DNA of 64,000 bases from Hymenobacter frigidus (GCF_014640435.1 NZ_BMGY01000001.1:186001-250000); one strand, 5' to 3'. Numbered from the stretch's first letter, positions 1 through 9,728 are shown. The notes: a model not told the origin generated them from the letters alone. A program made the numbers and translations.

Positions 1-1043
1 GCTTCTATTTCCTTGGTTGCTGCAGCTACTGGGATAACCATCGTTTTGGCTTTCTGTTTGAGGGCAGCCATAACTTCTGGGTTCTTTTGCGAGAAAGACT
101 GCTGCGCGGCATACCAGTTCTGATAATCATCAGGCTCGTCTACAATCACGGTGGCTTTCATGGCGAAGTGGCTACCGCCGCACACCTGGTTACAGGCTAG
201 CTCGTAATTGAACTTGGGGTTTCCCAGCTTGGCACGCATCTCGTCGGTGGTCACCGTTGGGGTAAACCAGAAACGGGTTGGCATGCCGGGCACGGCGTAC
301 ATCTGCACGCGGAAATGCGGCATGTATACGGCGTGCAGTACGTCACGCGAGCGAATCTTAATCAGTACTGGTACACCTTTGGGAACGTGAACCTCACTGG
401 TCGTAAAATCGTCAAGCGCAGATTTATCGCTGAGGTCAAAACCCCATTCGTTTACGGCGTCAATCATGCGGTAATTCACCACGCCCAGCTTCATGTCGCG
501 ACCAGGATAGCGCACCAACCAGTTAAATTGCTTGCCCATTACTTCAACTACCACCGAATCCTTTGGAGCAGGCCCCGTAATACGAGTCCAAGCTTTCCAA
601 CCAGCAAAAATCAACGCCGCCATCACGATGGCAGGGATAATCGTCCAGATTACTTCAATTTTGTTGTTGTGCGCAAAAAAGTAAGCGCGACGGCCTTCCT
701 TATACTGGTATTTGTAGGAATAAACAAACAGTAAGGTTTGGGTAATGGCGAAGGCCACTCCAATCACCGCCATTGTAATCCAGAACATGCGCTCCATCTG
801 GTGCCCGTGCACCGAAGCAACAGGCGGATTCATCTTGCTGAAGTTCTCAACAAAAGAATAAGCGAACCATGAGCCACCTCCTACCAAGAAGACCAGCATC
901 AGAATAGCATTCACGCTATTGCTCATGCCAATATCCCGGGTGAAAGTGCCCGAAAAAATAGAAGTAAAAATCTGCAAGCGAAACAGCAGGCCGAATACGA
1001 CCAACAGCAACACTAACACCAGCGAAATGGTCAGAACAGTCAT
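1..1043 (-). CDS. coxB: Cytochrome c oxidase subunit II (3' end beyond window)
   Basis: Subunit II of a haem-copper oxidase; it carries the CuA centre that accepts electrons from cytochrome c at the cytoplasmic membrane. The reading frame is open from the ATG at 1043 to the window edge (347 codons), so the C-terminus is missing. The CuA signature CNQVCGGSHFAM begins at about residue 284, and a further ligand region (VLHAVYMPHFRV) lies upstream of it. Four hydrophobic segments occur in the first 150 or so residues, more than the classical two, which I recall as common in Bacteroidota. It follows actF by 98 bp on the same strand, so the oxidase is probably co-transcribed with alternative complex III and receives its electrons. 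Confidence 0.95.
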   Translation of the reverse strand, partial: MTVLTISLVLVLLLVVFGLLFRLQIFTSIFSGTFTRDIGMSNSVNAILMLVFLVGGGSWFAYSFVENFSKMNPPVASVHGHQMERMFWITMAVIGVAFAITQTLLFVYSYKYQYKEGRRAYFFAHNNKIEVIWTIIPAIVMAALIFAGWKAWTRITGPAPKDSVVVEVMGKQFNWLVRYPGRDMKLGVVNYRMIDAVNEWGFDLSDKSALDDFTTSEVHVPKGVPVLIKIRSRDVLHAVYMPHFRVQMYAVPGMPTRFWFTPTVTTDEMRAKLGNPKFNYELACNQVCGGSHFAMKATVIVDEPDDYQNWYAAQQSFSQKNPEVMAALKQKAKTMVIPVAAATKEIE

Positions 1044-1141
1044 TGAGTTTAGTAGTAGGTACTAAGTAATATGTATCAAAAAGCAGATGCTAACCCGCGC
1101 AGGAATTTGCTATCTACTTCTTGATACTGAAATCTAAAGCA

Positions 1142-2452
1142 CTAGGTAGTGTGGTGTATGCTCTCGTCCAGGAACGGATGGTTGACCGGAACGAGTGAGG
1201 CCGAAGCTAGGCGGCGCGTGAACAGAATCAGAAAAGCACCAAGGAAAATAGCAGCTACACCAATCTCAATAAGAAACCCATTTTCGCCCTTCAAAGTGCC
1301 CGGCATAAGCATTAAATAGAAGTCTGACCAGTGACCGATGAGAATGGCAATGGCGACGATTTTCATAACAATCATCTGACGCTTGGCATCCCGCGTCATC
1401 AGCCCGAGGAAGGGGAATACAAAGTTGATGGCAATGTTGAAATAGAACATACCGGTGTAGCGACCGTCGAAGCCACCAAGGCGTTGATTGAAGTAAACCG
1501 CTTCTTCAGGTAAGTTAGCATACCAAATCAGCATAAACTGCGAGAACCACACGTAGGTCCAGAAAATGCTGAAGCCAAACATCAGCTTGCCCAAGTCGTG
1601 CAGGTGGCTGGATGTTAAAGCGCGGAGATAACCAGCTTGTTTAAGGAAAATAGCAGTAAGCGCAATTGCAGCAATACCGGACACCCACCACGAGGCGAAA
1701 ACGTACCAGCCAAACAAGGTACTGAACCAATGCGGGTCAACCGACATCACCCAATCCCAAGCCGACATCGACGAAGTCACGGCGTACAACACCAGGAACA
1801 GGGCCGATGCCGTGATGCTCTTGTGGAACCAGTAAGTGCCACCGAGCAAGTCTTCCTTCAGCGACAGCTGACGCAGCTTCCAGCTGAAAGCACCCCAGAT
1901 AACGAGGTAGCTCACCATCCGGATGACGTAGAACGGCAGGTTCAGGAAACCACTTTTACCCGCAATGATGGCGTCGTAATTGGCATTGCCTTTCTCCATG
2001 ATGCCCTCGTGGGTCCAGTGAAAAATGTCATGGCGACCAACAAGGAAAACAATGAGCATAATCACACCCCCGGGGATAACCCAGGCGCTGAGTGCTTCCG
2101 CAATCCGCTTTACCATCACCGACCAGCCAGCGTAAGCCACATAGTTGATGGCCATGAACACGGTCCCAACCGTCGAAACACCCAGGAAAAACAGATTACT
2201 GTGCCAGAGGCTTATAATCAGGCGCTTCAGCCAAATGGGGCCGCCTTCATGTGCAGCACCATTGGCGGCAGCGGCGGTGTGGCCAGCAGCTTCAGTGTGC
2301 TCAGCCGCACCCCAGCCCAATACTGAGGCCAAAATACCGAGTACCATTATCACCACACCGGTGATGATGATGGCCAAAAAAGTTTTACGGGCGCCATCCG
2401 TAACGACGAGGTGTTCAGCCGTGGCGCTTTCTTGATGCGTCAGAGTTGCCAT
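1142..2452 (-). CDS. actF: Alternative complex III subunit ActF, quinol-binding membrane subunit
   Basis: Polytopic protein of 436 residues with about ten hydrophobic segments. It resembles the ActF subunit of alternative complex III, a paralogue of the NrfD-like ActC that contributes to the membrane core for quinol oxidation. The N-terminus is cytoplasmic-looking, followed by a first membrane helix at about residues 25-50 and an Ala/His-rich loop. It starts 6 bp after the stop of actE and ends 98 bp before coxB, in the standard act gene order. Family assignment rests on operon position plus topology and size, as the sequence has few short diagnostic motifs. Confidence 0.9.
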   Translation of the reverse strand: MATLTHQESATAEHLVVTDGARKTFLAIIITGVVIMVLGILASVLGWGAAEHTEAAGHTAAAANGAAHEGGPIWLKRLIISLWHSNLFFLGVSTVGTVFMAINYVAYAGWSVMVKRIAEALSAWVIPGGVIMLIVFLVGRHDIFHWTHEGIMEKGNANYDAIIAGKSGFLNLPFYVIRMVSYLVIWGAFSWKLRQLSLKEDLLGGTYWFHKSITASALFLVLYAVTSSMSAWDWVMSVDPHWFSTLFGWYVFASWWVSGIAAIALTAIFLKQAGYLRALTSSHLHDLGKLMFGFSIFWTYVWFSQFMLIWYANLPEEAVYFNQRLGGFDGRYTGMFYFNIAINFVFPFLGLMTRDAKRQMIVMKIVAIAILIGHWSDFYLMLMPGTLKGENGFLIEIGVAAIFLGAFLILFTRRLASASLVPVNHPFLDESIHHTT

Positions 2453-2458
2453 AGTGCG

Positions 2459-3202
2459 TTAGTTAGAGGTACCGTTAGTTTTAGTATTGCCTTCACCCGG
2501 CGTTTCGGAGCCGGTGCCAGCCTGAGCTTGCCCTACGGGAGCCTGGTTGGTAGCATCTGTCATTTCAGTTGAGTCGTTGGCGGTGCTGGTGGGGCCTTTG
2601 GCTATCAGCTTGCTTAGTGCATCGGGGCCTTCGCCACGCTGCAGCACGCGGACGTACATGGCGATTTTCCAACGTTCCTCCGGGTTCACAATCGAGCCGT
2701 GGGGCATCATGCGGTTGCGGCCCCATTGGATGACATGATAGATGTGCCCATCATTCATGGTTTTGTAAGCACCAGCGGTATAATTGGGCACGCCTTTGTA
2801 TTTTTCAGCTACTGCGCCGTTACCGGCTCCTTCTTCCCCATGACAATGGGAACAGATGCGGGTATATAGAACCTTACCTTCCTCAAGATTGGCTTTAGTG
2901 TAAGGATATGGGTTGCGCAACGTACGCTCAGCAATGCCTACACTATCTTTTGGAATGTGGTCGTAATAATCCATCTTACCGCGGGGCACCGTGCCATTAG
3001 CTGGCGTACGCTGGTTGATACCGAAAGAGTTGACCGTATTGAAATGGGTCTGGCTCAAAGGGTCGTACGGAATAGACTCGTACATCTCCGGCGCGTATTC
3101 AACGCCCGGGTCGTTTCCATCGTGGGTGCAGGCCGTGGTGGCGAGCCCCAGAGATAGCAGCAGCGCCGAAATGCGCAGGCTCAGGTTCAGCGGATGCATC
3201 AT
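2459..3202 (-). CDS. actE: Alternative complex III subunit ActE, monohaem cytochrome c lipoprotein
   Basis: Periplasmic-side cytochrome c of 247 residues. A signal peptide ends at a lipobox-like Cys25 (preceding residues ATTA; the -3 position is Thr, not the usual Leu). One haem site, CSHCH, lies at about residues 117-121, and a likely axial Met occurs in the RMMPHG segment. The C-terminal 40 residues are Thr/Gly/Asn-rich and probably disordered. The start overlaps the actD stop by one base (TAATG on the coding strand), suggesting translational coupling. In known complexes ActE is the small mobile or anchored haem subunit that relays electrons toward the oxidase. Confidence 0.92.
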   Translation of the reverse strand: MMHPLNLSLRISALLLSLGLATTACTHDGNDPGVEYAPEMYESIPYDPLSQTHFNTVNSFGINQRTPANGTVPRGKMDYYDHIPKDSVGIAERTLRNPYPYTKANLEEGKVLYTRICSHCHGEEGAGNGAVAEKYKGVPNYTAGAYKTMNDGHIYHVIQWGRNRMMPHGSIVNPEERWKIAMYVRVLQRGEGPDALSKLIAKGPTSTANDSTEMTDATNQAPVGQAQAGTGSETPGEGNTKTNGTSN

Positions 3203-3729
3203 TAGTTTTGGGTCATCTCTTTTTGGTTGACTTCTGACGCACCGTTCTCGCGCAGCAGTTGTGTCAGCCGGGGAAGTTGCGAACTGGTTTCATCCAATTC
3301 GATGGCCATTACAAACTTGTCGTCAGTGGCACGTACATCCATCACTGGCACTTTGAACCGTGGATACAGCCCTGAGATAATGAAAAACGTAATGGCCATG
3401 CCATGACAGGTAAAAAACACCGTCAATTCGAAGGAAACCGGGACAAAGGCAGGCAGTGAGATGTGCGGTTTACCACCGATAATCATCGGCCAGTCGAAAC
3501 CCAACATGTAAATCTGAAGCCACAACGAGAAAGCTAATCCTGTCATCCCGAAAAAGAACGCAGCGATAGGTAGGCGCGAGCGCTCGATACCCAAGGCATC
3601 ATCGATGCCGTGTACCGGATATGGCGAAAATACATCGTGAATTTTCACGCCGGCAGCGCGCACGTTCTCAACGGCGTGCAGCAGCACATCCTCGTCTTCG
3701 AAGATGCCAAGAGCGAATTGCTTAGTCAT
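3202..3729 (-). CDS. actD: Alternative complex III subunit ActD (DUF3341)
   Basis: Protein of 175 residues with a soluble N-terminal part (about residues 1-55) followed by two membrane helices (about 56-80 and 98-122) and a cytoplasmic tail. This layout and the N-terminal FALGIFEDEDVLLHAVENV segment fit the DUF3341/ActD family. The gene overlaps the end of actC by 8 bp and the start of actE by 1 bp, so the operon is tightly coupled. ActD is a structural subunit without cofactors. Confidence 0.92.
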   Translation of the reverse strand: MTKQFALGIFEDEDVLLHAVENVRAAGVKIHDVFSPYPVHGIDDALGIERSRLPIAAFFFGMTGLAFSLWLQIYMLGFDWPMIIGGKPHISLPAFVPVSFELTVFFTCHGMAITFFIISGLYPRFKVPVMDVRATDDKFVMAIELDETSSQLPRLTQLLRENGASEVNQKEMTQN

Positions 3730-5179
3730 GCTTGTTATAATTTACGGGAGCCGAAGCCGGTACTCCGTGAATGACAGGTTGAGCAGCGGGAGTGGCGTGT
3801 GCTTTGTCAGGATTATAGGTCGGGCCACTGTCAACGGTATACTTCAGGATGGCCTTTACCTCAGCCATGTTAATCACGGGGAAGAACTTGGCGAAGAGAA
3901 GGAACAGCGTGAAGAAAAGGCCCAGCGTACCCACATACAACCCGATATCGATGATAGAGGGCGAGAACATGGCCCAGCTCGATGGCAGGTAGTCGCGGTG
4001 CAGCGAAGTCACGATGATTACGAAGCGCTCGAACCACATACCGATGTTCACGATGATGGAAAGAACGAACGTGAGCGGAATGCTGTAACGCACCCGACGG
4101 AACCACACCAGCTGCGGCGTGATTACGTTGCAGGTCATCATGGCCGCGTAAGCCCACCAGTAAGGACCGGTAGCGCGGTTGATGAAAGCGTATTGTTCAA
4201 ACTCAACCTGCGAGTACCAGGCTATGAAGAATTCCGTGATGTAAGCCACACCCACGATGGAGCCAGTTACCATCATGATTTTATTCATCAACGCGATGTG
4301 CTCCAACGTAATGTAGTCTTCAAGGCGGAAAACCACGCGGGTAATCAGCATCAGGGTGAGCACCATGGCGAAACCCGAGAAGATAGCACCAGCCACAAAG
4401 TAGGGCGGGAAGATGGTGGTGTGCCAGCCTGGTACAATTGACGTAGCAAAGTCCATCGACACAATCGTGTGTACCGAGAGTACCAGCGGGGTCGAGACAC
4501 CGGCCAGAATCAGCGATACCGTTTCGTAGCGCGACCACGCTTTGGCCGAACCTTTCCAGCCGAAGCTCAGCATCGAGTAGCTGAACTTGGCAATGGTGCC
4601 TTTGGCACGGTCCCGAATCGAAGCGAAGTCGGGAATCAGGCCGATGTACCAGAATACCAGCGATACGGTGAAGTAAGTCGAGATGGCAAATACGTCCCAG
4701 AGCAGCGGCGAATTGAAGTTAGCCCACAGCGAACCAAGCGTATTCTGGAATGGAAAAACGTAGAATGCCAACCACGGACGGCCCATGTGCAATACCGGGA
4801 ACATGGCGGCGCAGATTACGGCGAAGATGGTCATGGCCTCGGCGGCCCGGTTGATGGATGAGCGCCACTTCTGACGGAACAACAGCAACACGGCCGAAAT
4901 CAGCGTACCGGCGTGGCCGATGCCTACCCACCACACGAAGTTGGTGATGTCCCAAGCCCAGTTCACGGTTTTGTTCAGGCCCCATTCCCCGATACCGTAC
5001 CATACGGTGCGGTAAACCGAGTAAAAGAAGATTCCCAAGAAAAACAGAGCCACGCTCAAAGCCGCCATCCAACGTAAGTTGGGCTTGGCTTCGACCTGAT
5101 AGCAGATGTCTTGCGTTACGTCGTGTAACGTCTTGCCGCCAGTTACGAGCGGCTCGCGTACGGATGATACGTGCTGCAT
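3722..5179 (-). CDS. actC: Alternative complex III subunit ActC (NrfD/PsrC-like)
   Basis: NrfD/PsrC-family integral membrane protein of 485 residues with about ten helices, which in alternative complex III forms the quinol-binding core under the iron-sulfur subunit ActB. The N-terminal 35 residues are polar, and the helices begin at about residue 40. It follows actB by 11 bp and overlaps actD by 8 bp. Paired with ActB it matches the usual architecture in which electrons from menaquinol enter the Fe-S chain. Confidence 0.95.
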   Translation of the reverse strand: MQHVSSVREPLVTGGKTLHDVTQDICYQVEAKPNLRWMAALSVALFFLGIFFYSVYRTVWYGIGEWGLNKTVNWAWDITNFVWWVGIGHAGTLISAVLLLFRQKWRSSINRAAEAMTIFAVICAAMFPVLHMGRPWLAFYVFPFQNTLGSLWANFNSPLLWDVFAISTYFTVSLVFWYIGLIPDFASIRDRAKGTIAKFSYSMLSFGWKGSAKAWSRYETVSLILAGVSTPLVLSVHTIVSMDFATSIVPGWHTTIFPPYFVAGAIFSGFAMVLTLMLITRVVFRLEDYITLEHIALMNKIMMVTGSIVGVAYITEFFIAWYSQVEFEQYAFINRATGPYWWAYAAMMTCNVITPQLVWFRRVRYSIPLTFVLSIIVNIGMWFERFVIIVTSLHRDYLPSSWAMFSPSIIDIGLYVGTLGLFFTLFLLFAKFFPVINMAEVKAILKYTVDSGPTYNPDKAHATPAAQPVIHGVPASAPVNYNKHD

Positions 5180-5190
5180 AATCTTATATA

Positions 5191-8100
5191 TTAAGCGTTT
5201 TCTTTAGCAAAAAACTCCGACTCCGCGTTCCGAATCTTGGTCAAATAAGTTACGTTCGGCTGTACGTTAATAGAATCCAAGGAATGGAAGGCGCGCTCAC
5301 CGTCTTCGCGGCGCAACAACTGGCTGATGCGGCTCTTAGGGTCGCGCATGTCGCCGAAGACGATGGCATCGGTGGGGCACGACTGAGCACAGGCCGTCAC
5401 AATCTCGCCGTCCTGAGGGCGACGCTTCTGCTTTTTAGCTTCGAGCTTGCCCAGCTGAATGCGCTGAATGCAGAACGTGCACTTCTCCATTACACCGCGT
5501 GCCCGTACGGTCACATCCGGGTTTAGCACCATCCGACCGAGGTCGGTGAACATGTGGCCGTTCACGGTTTCAAATTTCTCGTTCGAGTAGTACGAGAACC
5601 AGTTGAAGCGACGCACTTTGTACGGACAGTTGTTGGCGCAGTAGCGGGTGCCAATGCAACGGTTGTAGGTCATCTGGTTGATGCCTTCCGAGCTGTGCGT
5701 GGTAGCCAGTACGGGGCACACCGTTTCGCAGGGTGCGTGGTTGCACTGCTGGCACATCATCGGCTGGAAAATCACCTGCGGGTTGTCCGATGGGTCTTCC
5801 ATAGCGGCGTAGGTAGCCACTTTACCTTTGGTTTCGAACTCGTCCTTGTGGTGGTCCGAGCTGTAGTAGCGGTCAATGCGCATCCAGTGCATCTCGCGGC
5901 GGTTGATTACCTGCTGCTTGCCCACTACGGCAATGTTGTTCTCAGTCTGGCACCCAATCACGCACGAGCCGCAGCCAATGCACGAGTTTAGGTCCACGGC
6001 CATGCCCCAGTGGTGGTTATTGTACTGGTAGTCCTGCCATAACGAAACCTTGCTAGGCTTCTCCATGCCATCGGGGGTAGACACCAGCTCGTACTCAGTT
6101 ACCTCTTTGGGGTTCTTCTTGTACTGAGCCAGCGTGTTTTCCTGCACCACCGGCTTGCGGTCCATGATGGTGTGGTGCGTCTGGGTCTGGGCGATGGGCG
6201 ACGTAGCCTCCGTCTTGGCCAGCGTCACCACGTTCATATACATGATGCCATTGGCACCAGTCATTGCTAACGGAGCAGCATTCTCTCCTACCTTGTCGCC
6301 GGCTTTACCAGCCAGCGTGCGGCCGTAGCCGAGGGCAATGCTCACCGAGCCATTGGCCTGGCCGGGTTGAATCAGCACGGGCAGCTCGACGCTGCGGCCA
6401 TTGGCGCTCACTTTAATTACATCACCCTGCTCCCACTTGTTCTCAATAGCCATCTTACGCGGCACAGCGAGATAGTTGCCCCAGGTAGCTTTCGAAATCG
6501 GGTCGGGCAATTCCTGCAGGAACGGATTATTAGCTTCGGTACCAGCGGCACTGAGGCCAACTTTTTCATACAGGGCCAACTCAATACCGTTCGGCTTGGC
6601 AGCACCGCTGATTTGGCTAGCGGCGGCTGCGAGACTCATTGCGGCAGTCATCATGGCCGGTGCGGCGGGCAGGGCAGTACCCGTTGCTACTCCGTCGTGC
6701 ACAACCTTGTCCCAGGCGGCATCAGTCGGTGTTACACCGCGCCAGTTAGCTCGTAGGTAGCGGTAGTAAGTTGTGTTGTTGCCAGCCCATTGCAGCAGGC
6801 TTTCCTGCGCCTGACGGGTGGCAAACAGCGGCGTGATGACCGGCTGCGAAAGGCTGAGGAAACCGCTCTTCGGCTCAAAGTCATTCCACGATTCCAGCCA
6901 GTGGCTGTCGGGAGCAGCGTACTGGCAGAGCGTACCGGTTTCGTCCAAACGGTCGTTGAGCGAAATGGTTAGAGCCACTTTGGCGATGCCCGACTTTACT
7001 TTCTCAGCCAACGGGTGATTATACACCGGGTTGGCATTGTAGAAGATAACCGCGCCTACGCTGCCGTTATTCATGTCATTCACCAGCGCGGCCATGCGAG
7101 CATCGTCGCCTTGGCGCACGTTGCTCGAAGCAGTTCCAACTGTTGTTCCGGCATTGCCGAGGGATTGGTTGATAGCCGTTACCAGCGTCTGCACAGCGGG
7201 GTCATTCGAACCCGAAACCACGAGGCCAGTGCTACCACTAGCTTTCAGCTCGGCGGCGGCCACGGCCAACTGCTTGCTGTAGGTGGCGCTGCCGGCTGCA
7301 GCCCCGCCGCCTACAATAGCATTGTACAAGCCCAGCGCAACAGCGCCAATTTCCGACGGTTTCACCGGCACGCGCACATCGGCGTTGGAGCCGGTGAGCG
7401 ACATATTGGGTTCAAACTGAAAGTGGCGCGACATGGTGCGCTTAGCGCTGCTCACCTTGCGATTCACAACGTACTGCTTGGCGTACTCAACCGGGGAAAT
7501 CCAGGTACCGAGGAAATCGGCCCCAATGCTGACGATAACGTTAGCCTTGCCGAAGTCGTAACCGGGCACCACGCCACCGTTGGCTTGCAGCAGGCCACTG
7601 GCCGACTGCGCGTCATACATAACGTGGGTGGTGTTGGGGTAACGACCAGCGAATTCGGCGATGGCCTTCTTCGTGCTGGGGCTGATGATGGTGGGCGAAA
7701 CGATGGCAATCCGACCAGTGGTTGCAGCCAGTTTGGTCCGGATTTCCTGGTCCACTTGCTTCACCTCAGCTTTCTGGCCTTTGATGGCGAAGTGCTGCAG
7801 GCGGCCACCATCGTACAGACTGAGAACCGCCGCCTGGGCGCGAGCCGAAAGGCCACCGCGCGTGATGGGTGACTCAGGGTTGCCTTCCAGCTTAATCGGC
7901 CGCCCGTCGCGGGCCTTCACCAGCACCGCGTTATAGTCGGAGCCGTTGAAATAGGTGGAAGCGTAAAAGTTAGAAATAGCCGGGTCAATCTCCTCGGGCT
8001 TATTCAGATAAGGAATAGATTTTTTAACCGGGGTTTCGCACGATGCCAAAGCGGCAGCGGCGACGCCAAAGCCCATTAGTTTGAGGAAGTCACGACGGGG

Positions 8101-8217
8101 AGCCGAAGTAGCATCGCTGCTCTCATGGCTTTCCTTGACCGGCATGAACTCGGCAAAAGCCGATTGCATGAACTCCGGGGCGTTTTCCAGTTCCTCAATT
8201 CCTTTCCAGTACTTCAT
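5191..8217 (-). CDS. actB: Alternative complex III subunit ActB, Tat-exported iron-sulfur subunit
   Basis: Fusion of a molybdopterin-oxidoreductase-like half (about residues 65-690) and a ferredoxin-like half (about 750-960), total 1008 residues. The Fe-S part shows four Cys groups: CIGCGSCVIGC, CQQCNHAPCETVCP, CIGTRYCANNCP, and CTFC with CAQSCP. The N-terminus carries a twin-arginine motif (RRDFLK at 41-46) followed by a hydrophobic stretch and a lipobox LASC with Cys60, so it is probably Tat-exported and lipid-anchored. In this family the first half lacks molybdenum and is structural. A short inverted-repeat region of about 98 bp separates it from actA. Confidence 0.95.
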   Translation of the reverse strand: MKYWKGIEELENAPEFMQSAFAEFMPVKESHESSDATSAPRRDFLKLMGFGVAAAALASCETPVKKSIPYLNKPEEIDPAISNFYASTYFNGSDYNAVLVKARDGRPIKLEGNPESPITRGGLSARAQAAVLSLYDGGRLQHFAIKGQKAEVKQVDQEIRTKLAATTGRIAIVSPTIISPSTKKAIAEFAGRYPNTTHVMYDAQSASGLLQANGGVVPGYDFGKANVIVSIGADFLGTWISPVEYAKQYVVNRKVSSAKRTMSRHFQFEPNMSLTGSNADVRVPVKPSEIGAVALGLYNAIVGGGAAAGSATYSKQLAVAAAELKASGSTGLVVSGSNDPAVQTLVTAINQSLGNAGTTVGTASSNVRQGDDARMAALVNDMNNGSVGAVIFYNANPVYNHPLAEKVKSGIAKVALTISLNDRLDETGTLCQYAAPDSHWLESWNDFEPKSGFLSLSQPVITPLFATRQAQESLLQWAGNNTTYYRYLRANWRGVTPTDAAWDKVVHDGVATGTALPAAPAMMTAAMSLAAAASQISGAAKPNGIELALYEKVGLSAAGTEANNPFLQELPDPISKATWGNYLAVPRKMAIENKWEQGDVIKVSANGRSVELPVLIQPGQANGSVSIALGYGRTLAGKAGDKVGENAAPLAMTGANGIMYMNVVTLAKTEATSPIAQTQTHHTIMDRKPVVQENTLAQYKKNPKEVTEYELVSTPDGMEKPSKVSLWQDYQYNNHHWGMAVDLNSCIGCGSCVIGCQTENNIAVVGKQQVINRREMHWMRIDRYYSSDHHKDEFETKGKVATYAAMEDPSDNPQVIFQPMMCQQCNHAPCETVCPVLATTHSSEGINQMTYNRCIGTRYCANNCPYKVRRFNWFSYYSNEKFETVNGHMFTDLGRMVLNPDVTVRARGVMEKCTFCIQRIQLGKLEAKKQKRRPQDGEIVTACAQSCPTDAIVFGDMRDPKSRISQLLRREDGERAFHSLDSINVQPNVTYLTKIRNAESEFFAKENA

Positions 8218-8225
8218 TTGGGAGG

Positions 8226-8300
8226 GTAATCAGTAATCAGTATTGGGTAGTCAGTAATCAATAGCGAGTAGTTCAGTTACTGACTACCCAGTACTGTCTA
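8226..8300. repeat. Heptamer-like inverted repeat between actA and actB
   Basis: Two arms at 8238-8257 and 8276-8296 are near-perfect reverse complements (core GGGTAGTCAGTAA) with a loop of about 18 nt. The left side is built from repeats close to a 7-mer (CAGTAAT, CAGTAAT, CAGTATT). It lies just downstream of the actA stop codon within the operon, so it will be in the mRNA and could act as an RNA hairpin. Confidence 0.75.
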
Positions 8301-8315
8301 CTAAAAATCAAATTA

Positions 8316-9653
8316 TTAGTAGTGGCACTTCGAGCACTCGGTGCCGCCATTCGACGATACGGTGAAGGGTGCGCCGGCATTCTTGGTGTCGTGCAGCTTC
8401 ACGAGGTTGTCGTAGTACTTGTTGTCTTTGGCGTTGATGGGCATCTCGCGGTGGCAATTGATGCACCAGCCCATAGTGAGGGCCGAATACTGGTACACCA
8501 CTTCCATATTCTGGATGGGACCATGGCAGGTCTGGCACTGTAGGCCAGCTACTTGCGTGTGCTGCGAGTGGTTGAAGTAAGCCAAATCGGGCAGGTTGTG
8601 GATACGCACCCATTGAATGGGTTGCTTGCGCTCGATGGCCCGGTAGATTTTCTTGATTTCAGGCGACTCCGTTTTAATCTGCCCGTGGCAGTTCATGCAG
8701 ATGTTAGCCGAAGGAATGTTGGCTGACTTGCTTTTGTAAACCGAAGTATGGCAGTAGGCGCAATTAATCTGGTGTGTGCCAGCGTGCAGTTTGTGCGAGA
8801 AGGCAATTGGCTGAGTAGGCTGGTAGCCTTGCGTCAGGCCCACAGCCATTACACTTTGCACACCCTCATAAAGTAATACCAAGGCAAATACCGTCCCTAC
8901 AATACCGCGCAGCATGGGCGAGCGGTAGAACTTGCTCCAATCGAAGCGCTGCTCCAGAATTTCAACGTCGCGGCCATCAAGGTCTTTGCGACCACGCAAC
9001 ACGTCCTTCATCAGGTTACCAATGATGACAAGCGTTACTACCAGCACAATCAGCACTACTACGAGAACGATGAGCAGAACATCAACATACTTACCACCAC
9101 CGGCCTCAGTACCAGCGCCAGCAGAGTCTTTGCCGTCGACAGCGGCTACGTTGGCAACCGTAGGGCCAGCGGCTACCTTACCTTCTTCAGCCGTGACATA
9201 GGCGAAAATCGAGGTAATCTCTTTGTCCGAGAGGGCGAAAGAGGGCATTTGCTGCTTGTTATACTTGTTGTAGATAGCTACGGCGTAGTCATCGCCGCTG
9301 GCCACTACCTTGGTGGAATTCTTAATCCACGGGATGAGCCAGGCGATGGTGCGGCGTTTGGTTATACCAGACAAAGCCGGGCCTACAATCTGCTCATTAA
9401 TGGCATGGCATTGCGTACAGTTGCCCTTAAAAAGGGCATCACCAGCGGCGATGGCGGCGGCATCACCACCGCCAGCAGCGGGCGCGGTGATGGTGGCGGG
9501 TGTAGCGGCGGCAGTAGCACCGGGCACTACACCTTCTTTTTTCACGTCGGCGGCACTTGCAGGTGCCTGAGCTGAGGCCTGTTGGGCACCGGCAAACGTG
9601 AGGAAGAACGCCAATAACAAATGAGGTATCGAACGGAGATGGATGCTATTCAT
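8316..9653 (-). CDS. actA: Alternative complex III subunit ActA, multihaem cytochrome c with extra N-terminal cytochrome domain
   Basis: Membrane-bound cytochrome of 445 residues with six CxxCH sites. A Sec signal peptide (to about residue 29) is followed by a monohaem domain (CTQCH at 79-83, likely axial Met in QQMPSF). Next come membrane segments at about 190-215 and 255-275. The last part is the pentahaem domain with CAYCH, CMNCH, CQTCH, CINCH and CSKCH, the last one residue from the C-terminus. The basic ActA subunit is pentahaem, so the N-terminal domain is an addition. First gene of the act operon; a good promoter lies 46-75 bp upstream. Confidence 0.93.
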   Translation of the reverse strand: MNSIHLRSIPHLLLAFFLTFAGAQQASAQAPASAADVKKEGVVPGATAAATPATITAPAAGGGDAAAIAAGDALFKGNCTQCHAINEQIVGPALSGITKRRTIAWLIPWIKNSTKVVASGDDYAVAIYNKYNKQQMPSFALSDKEITSIFAYVTAEEGKVAAGPTVANVAAVDGKDSAGAGTEAGGGKYVDVLLIVLVVVLIVLVVTLVIIGNLMKDVLRGRKDLDGRDVEILEQRFDWSKFYRSPMLRGIVGTVFALVLLYEGVQSVMAVGLTQGYQPTQPIAFSHKLHAGTHQINCAYCHTSVYKSKSANIPSANICMNCHGQIKTESPEIKKIYRAIERKQPIQWVRIHNLPDLAYFNHSQHTQVAGLQCQTCHGPIQNMEVVYQYSALTMGWCINCHREMPINAKDNKYYDNLVKLHDTKNAGAPFTVSSNGGTECSKCHY

Positions 9654-9698
9654 AAGAAAATAGACGGTAAAACAAAACGCTAGGGCATTTCAAGGCCA

Positions 9699-9728
9699 CA
9701 AATGTAAGTCAGGAATCGTAGGCGTCAA
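9699..9728 (-). promoter_or_regulatory. Bacteroidota-type promoter of the act operon
   Basis: On the minus strand the -7 element reads TACATTTG (9706-9699), a perfect TAnnTTTG. A TTG (9728-9726, inside TTTTTGAC) lies 19 bp upstream, matching the Bacteroidota -33/-7 arrangement. Transcription should begin near 9692, about 40 nt before the actA ATG. Confidence 0.75.
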
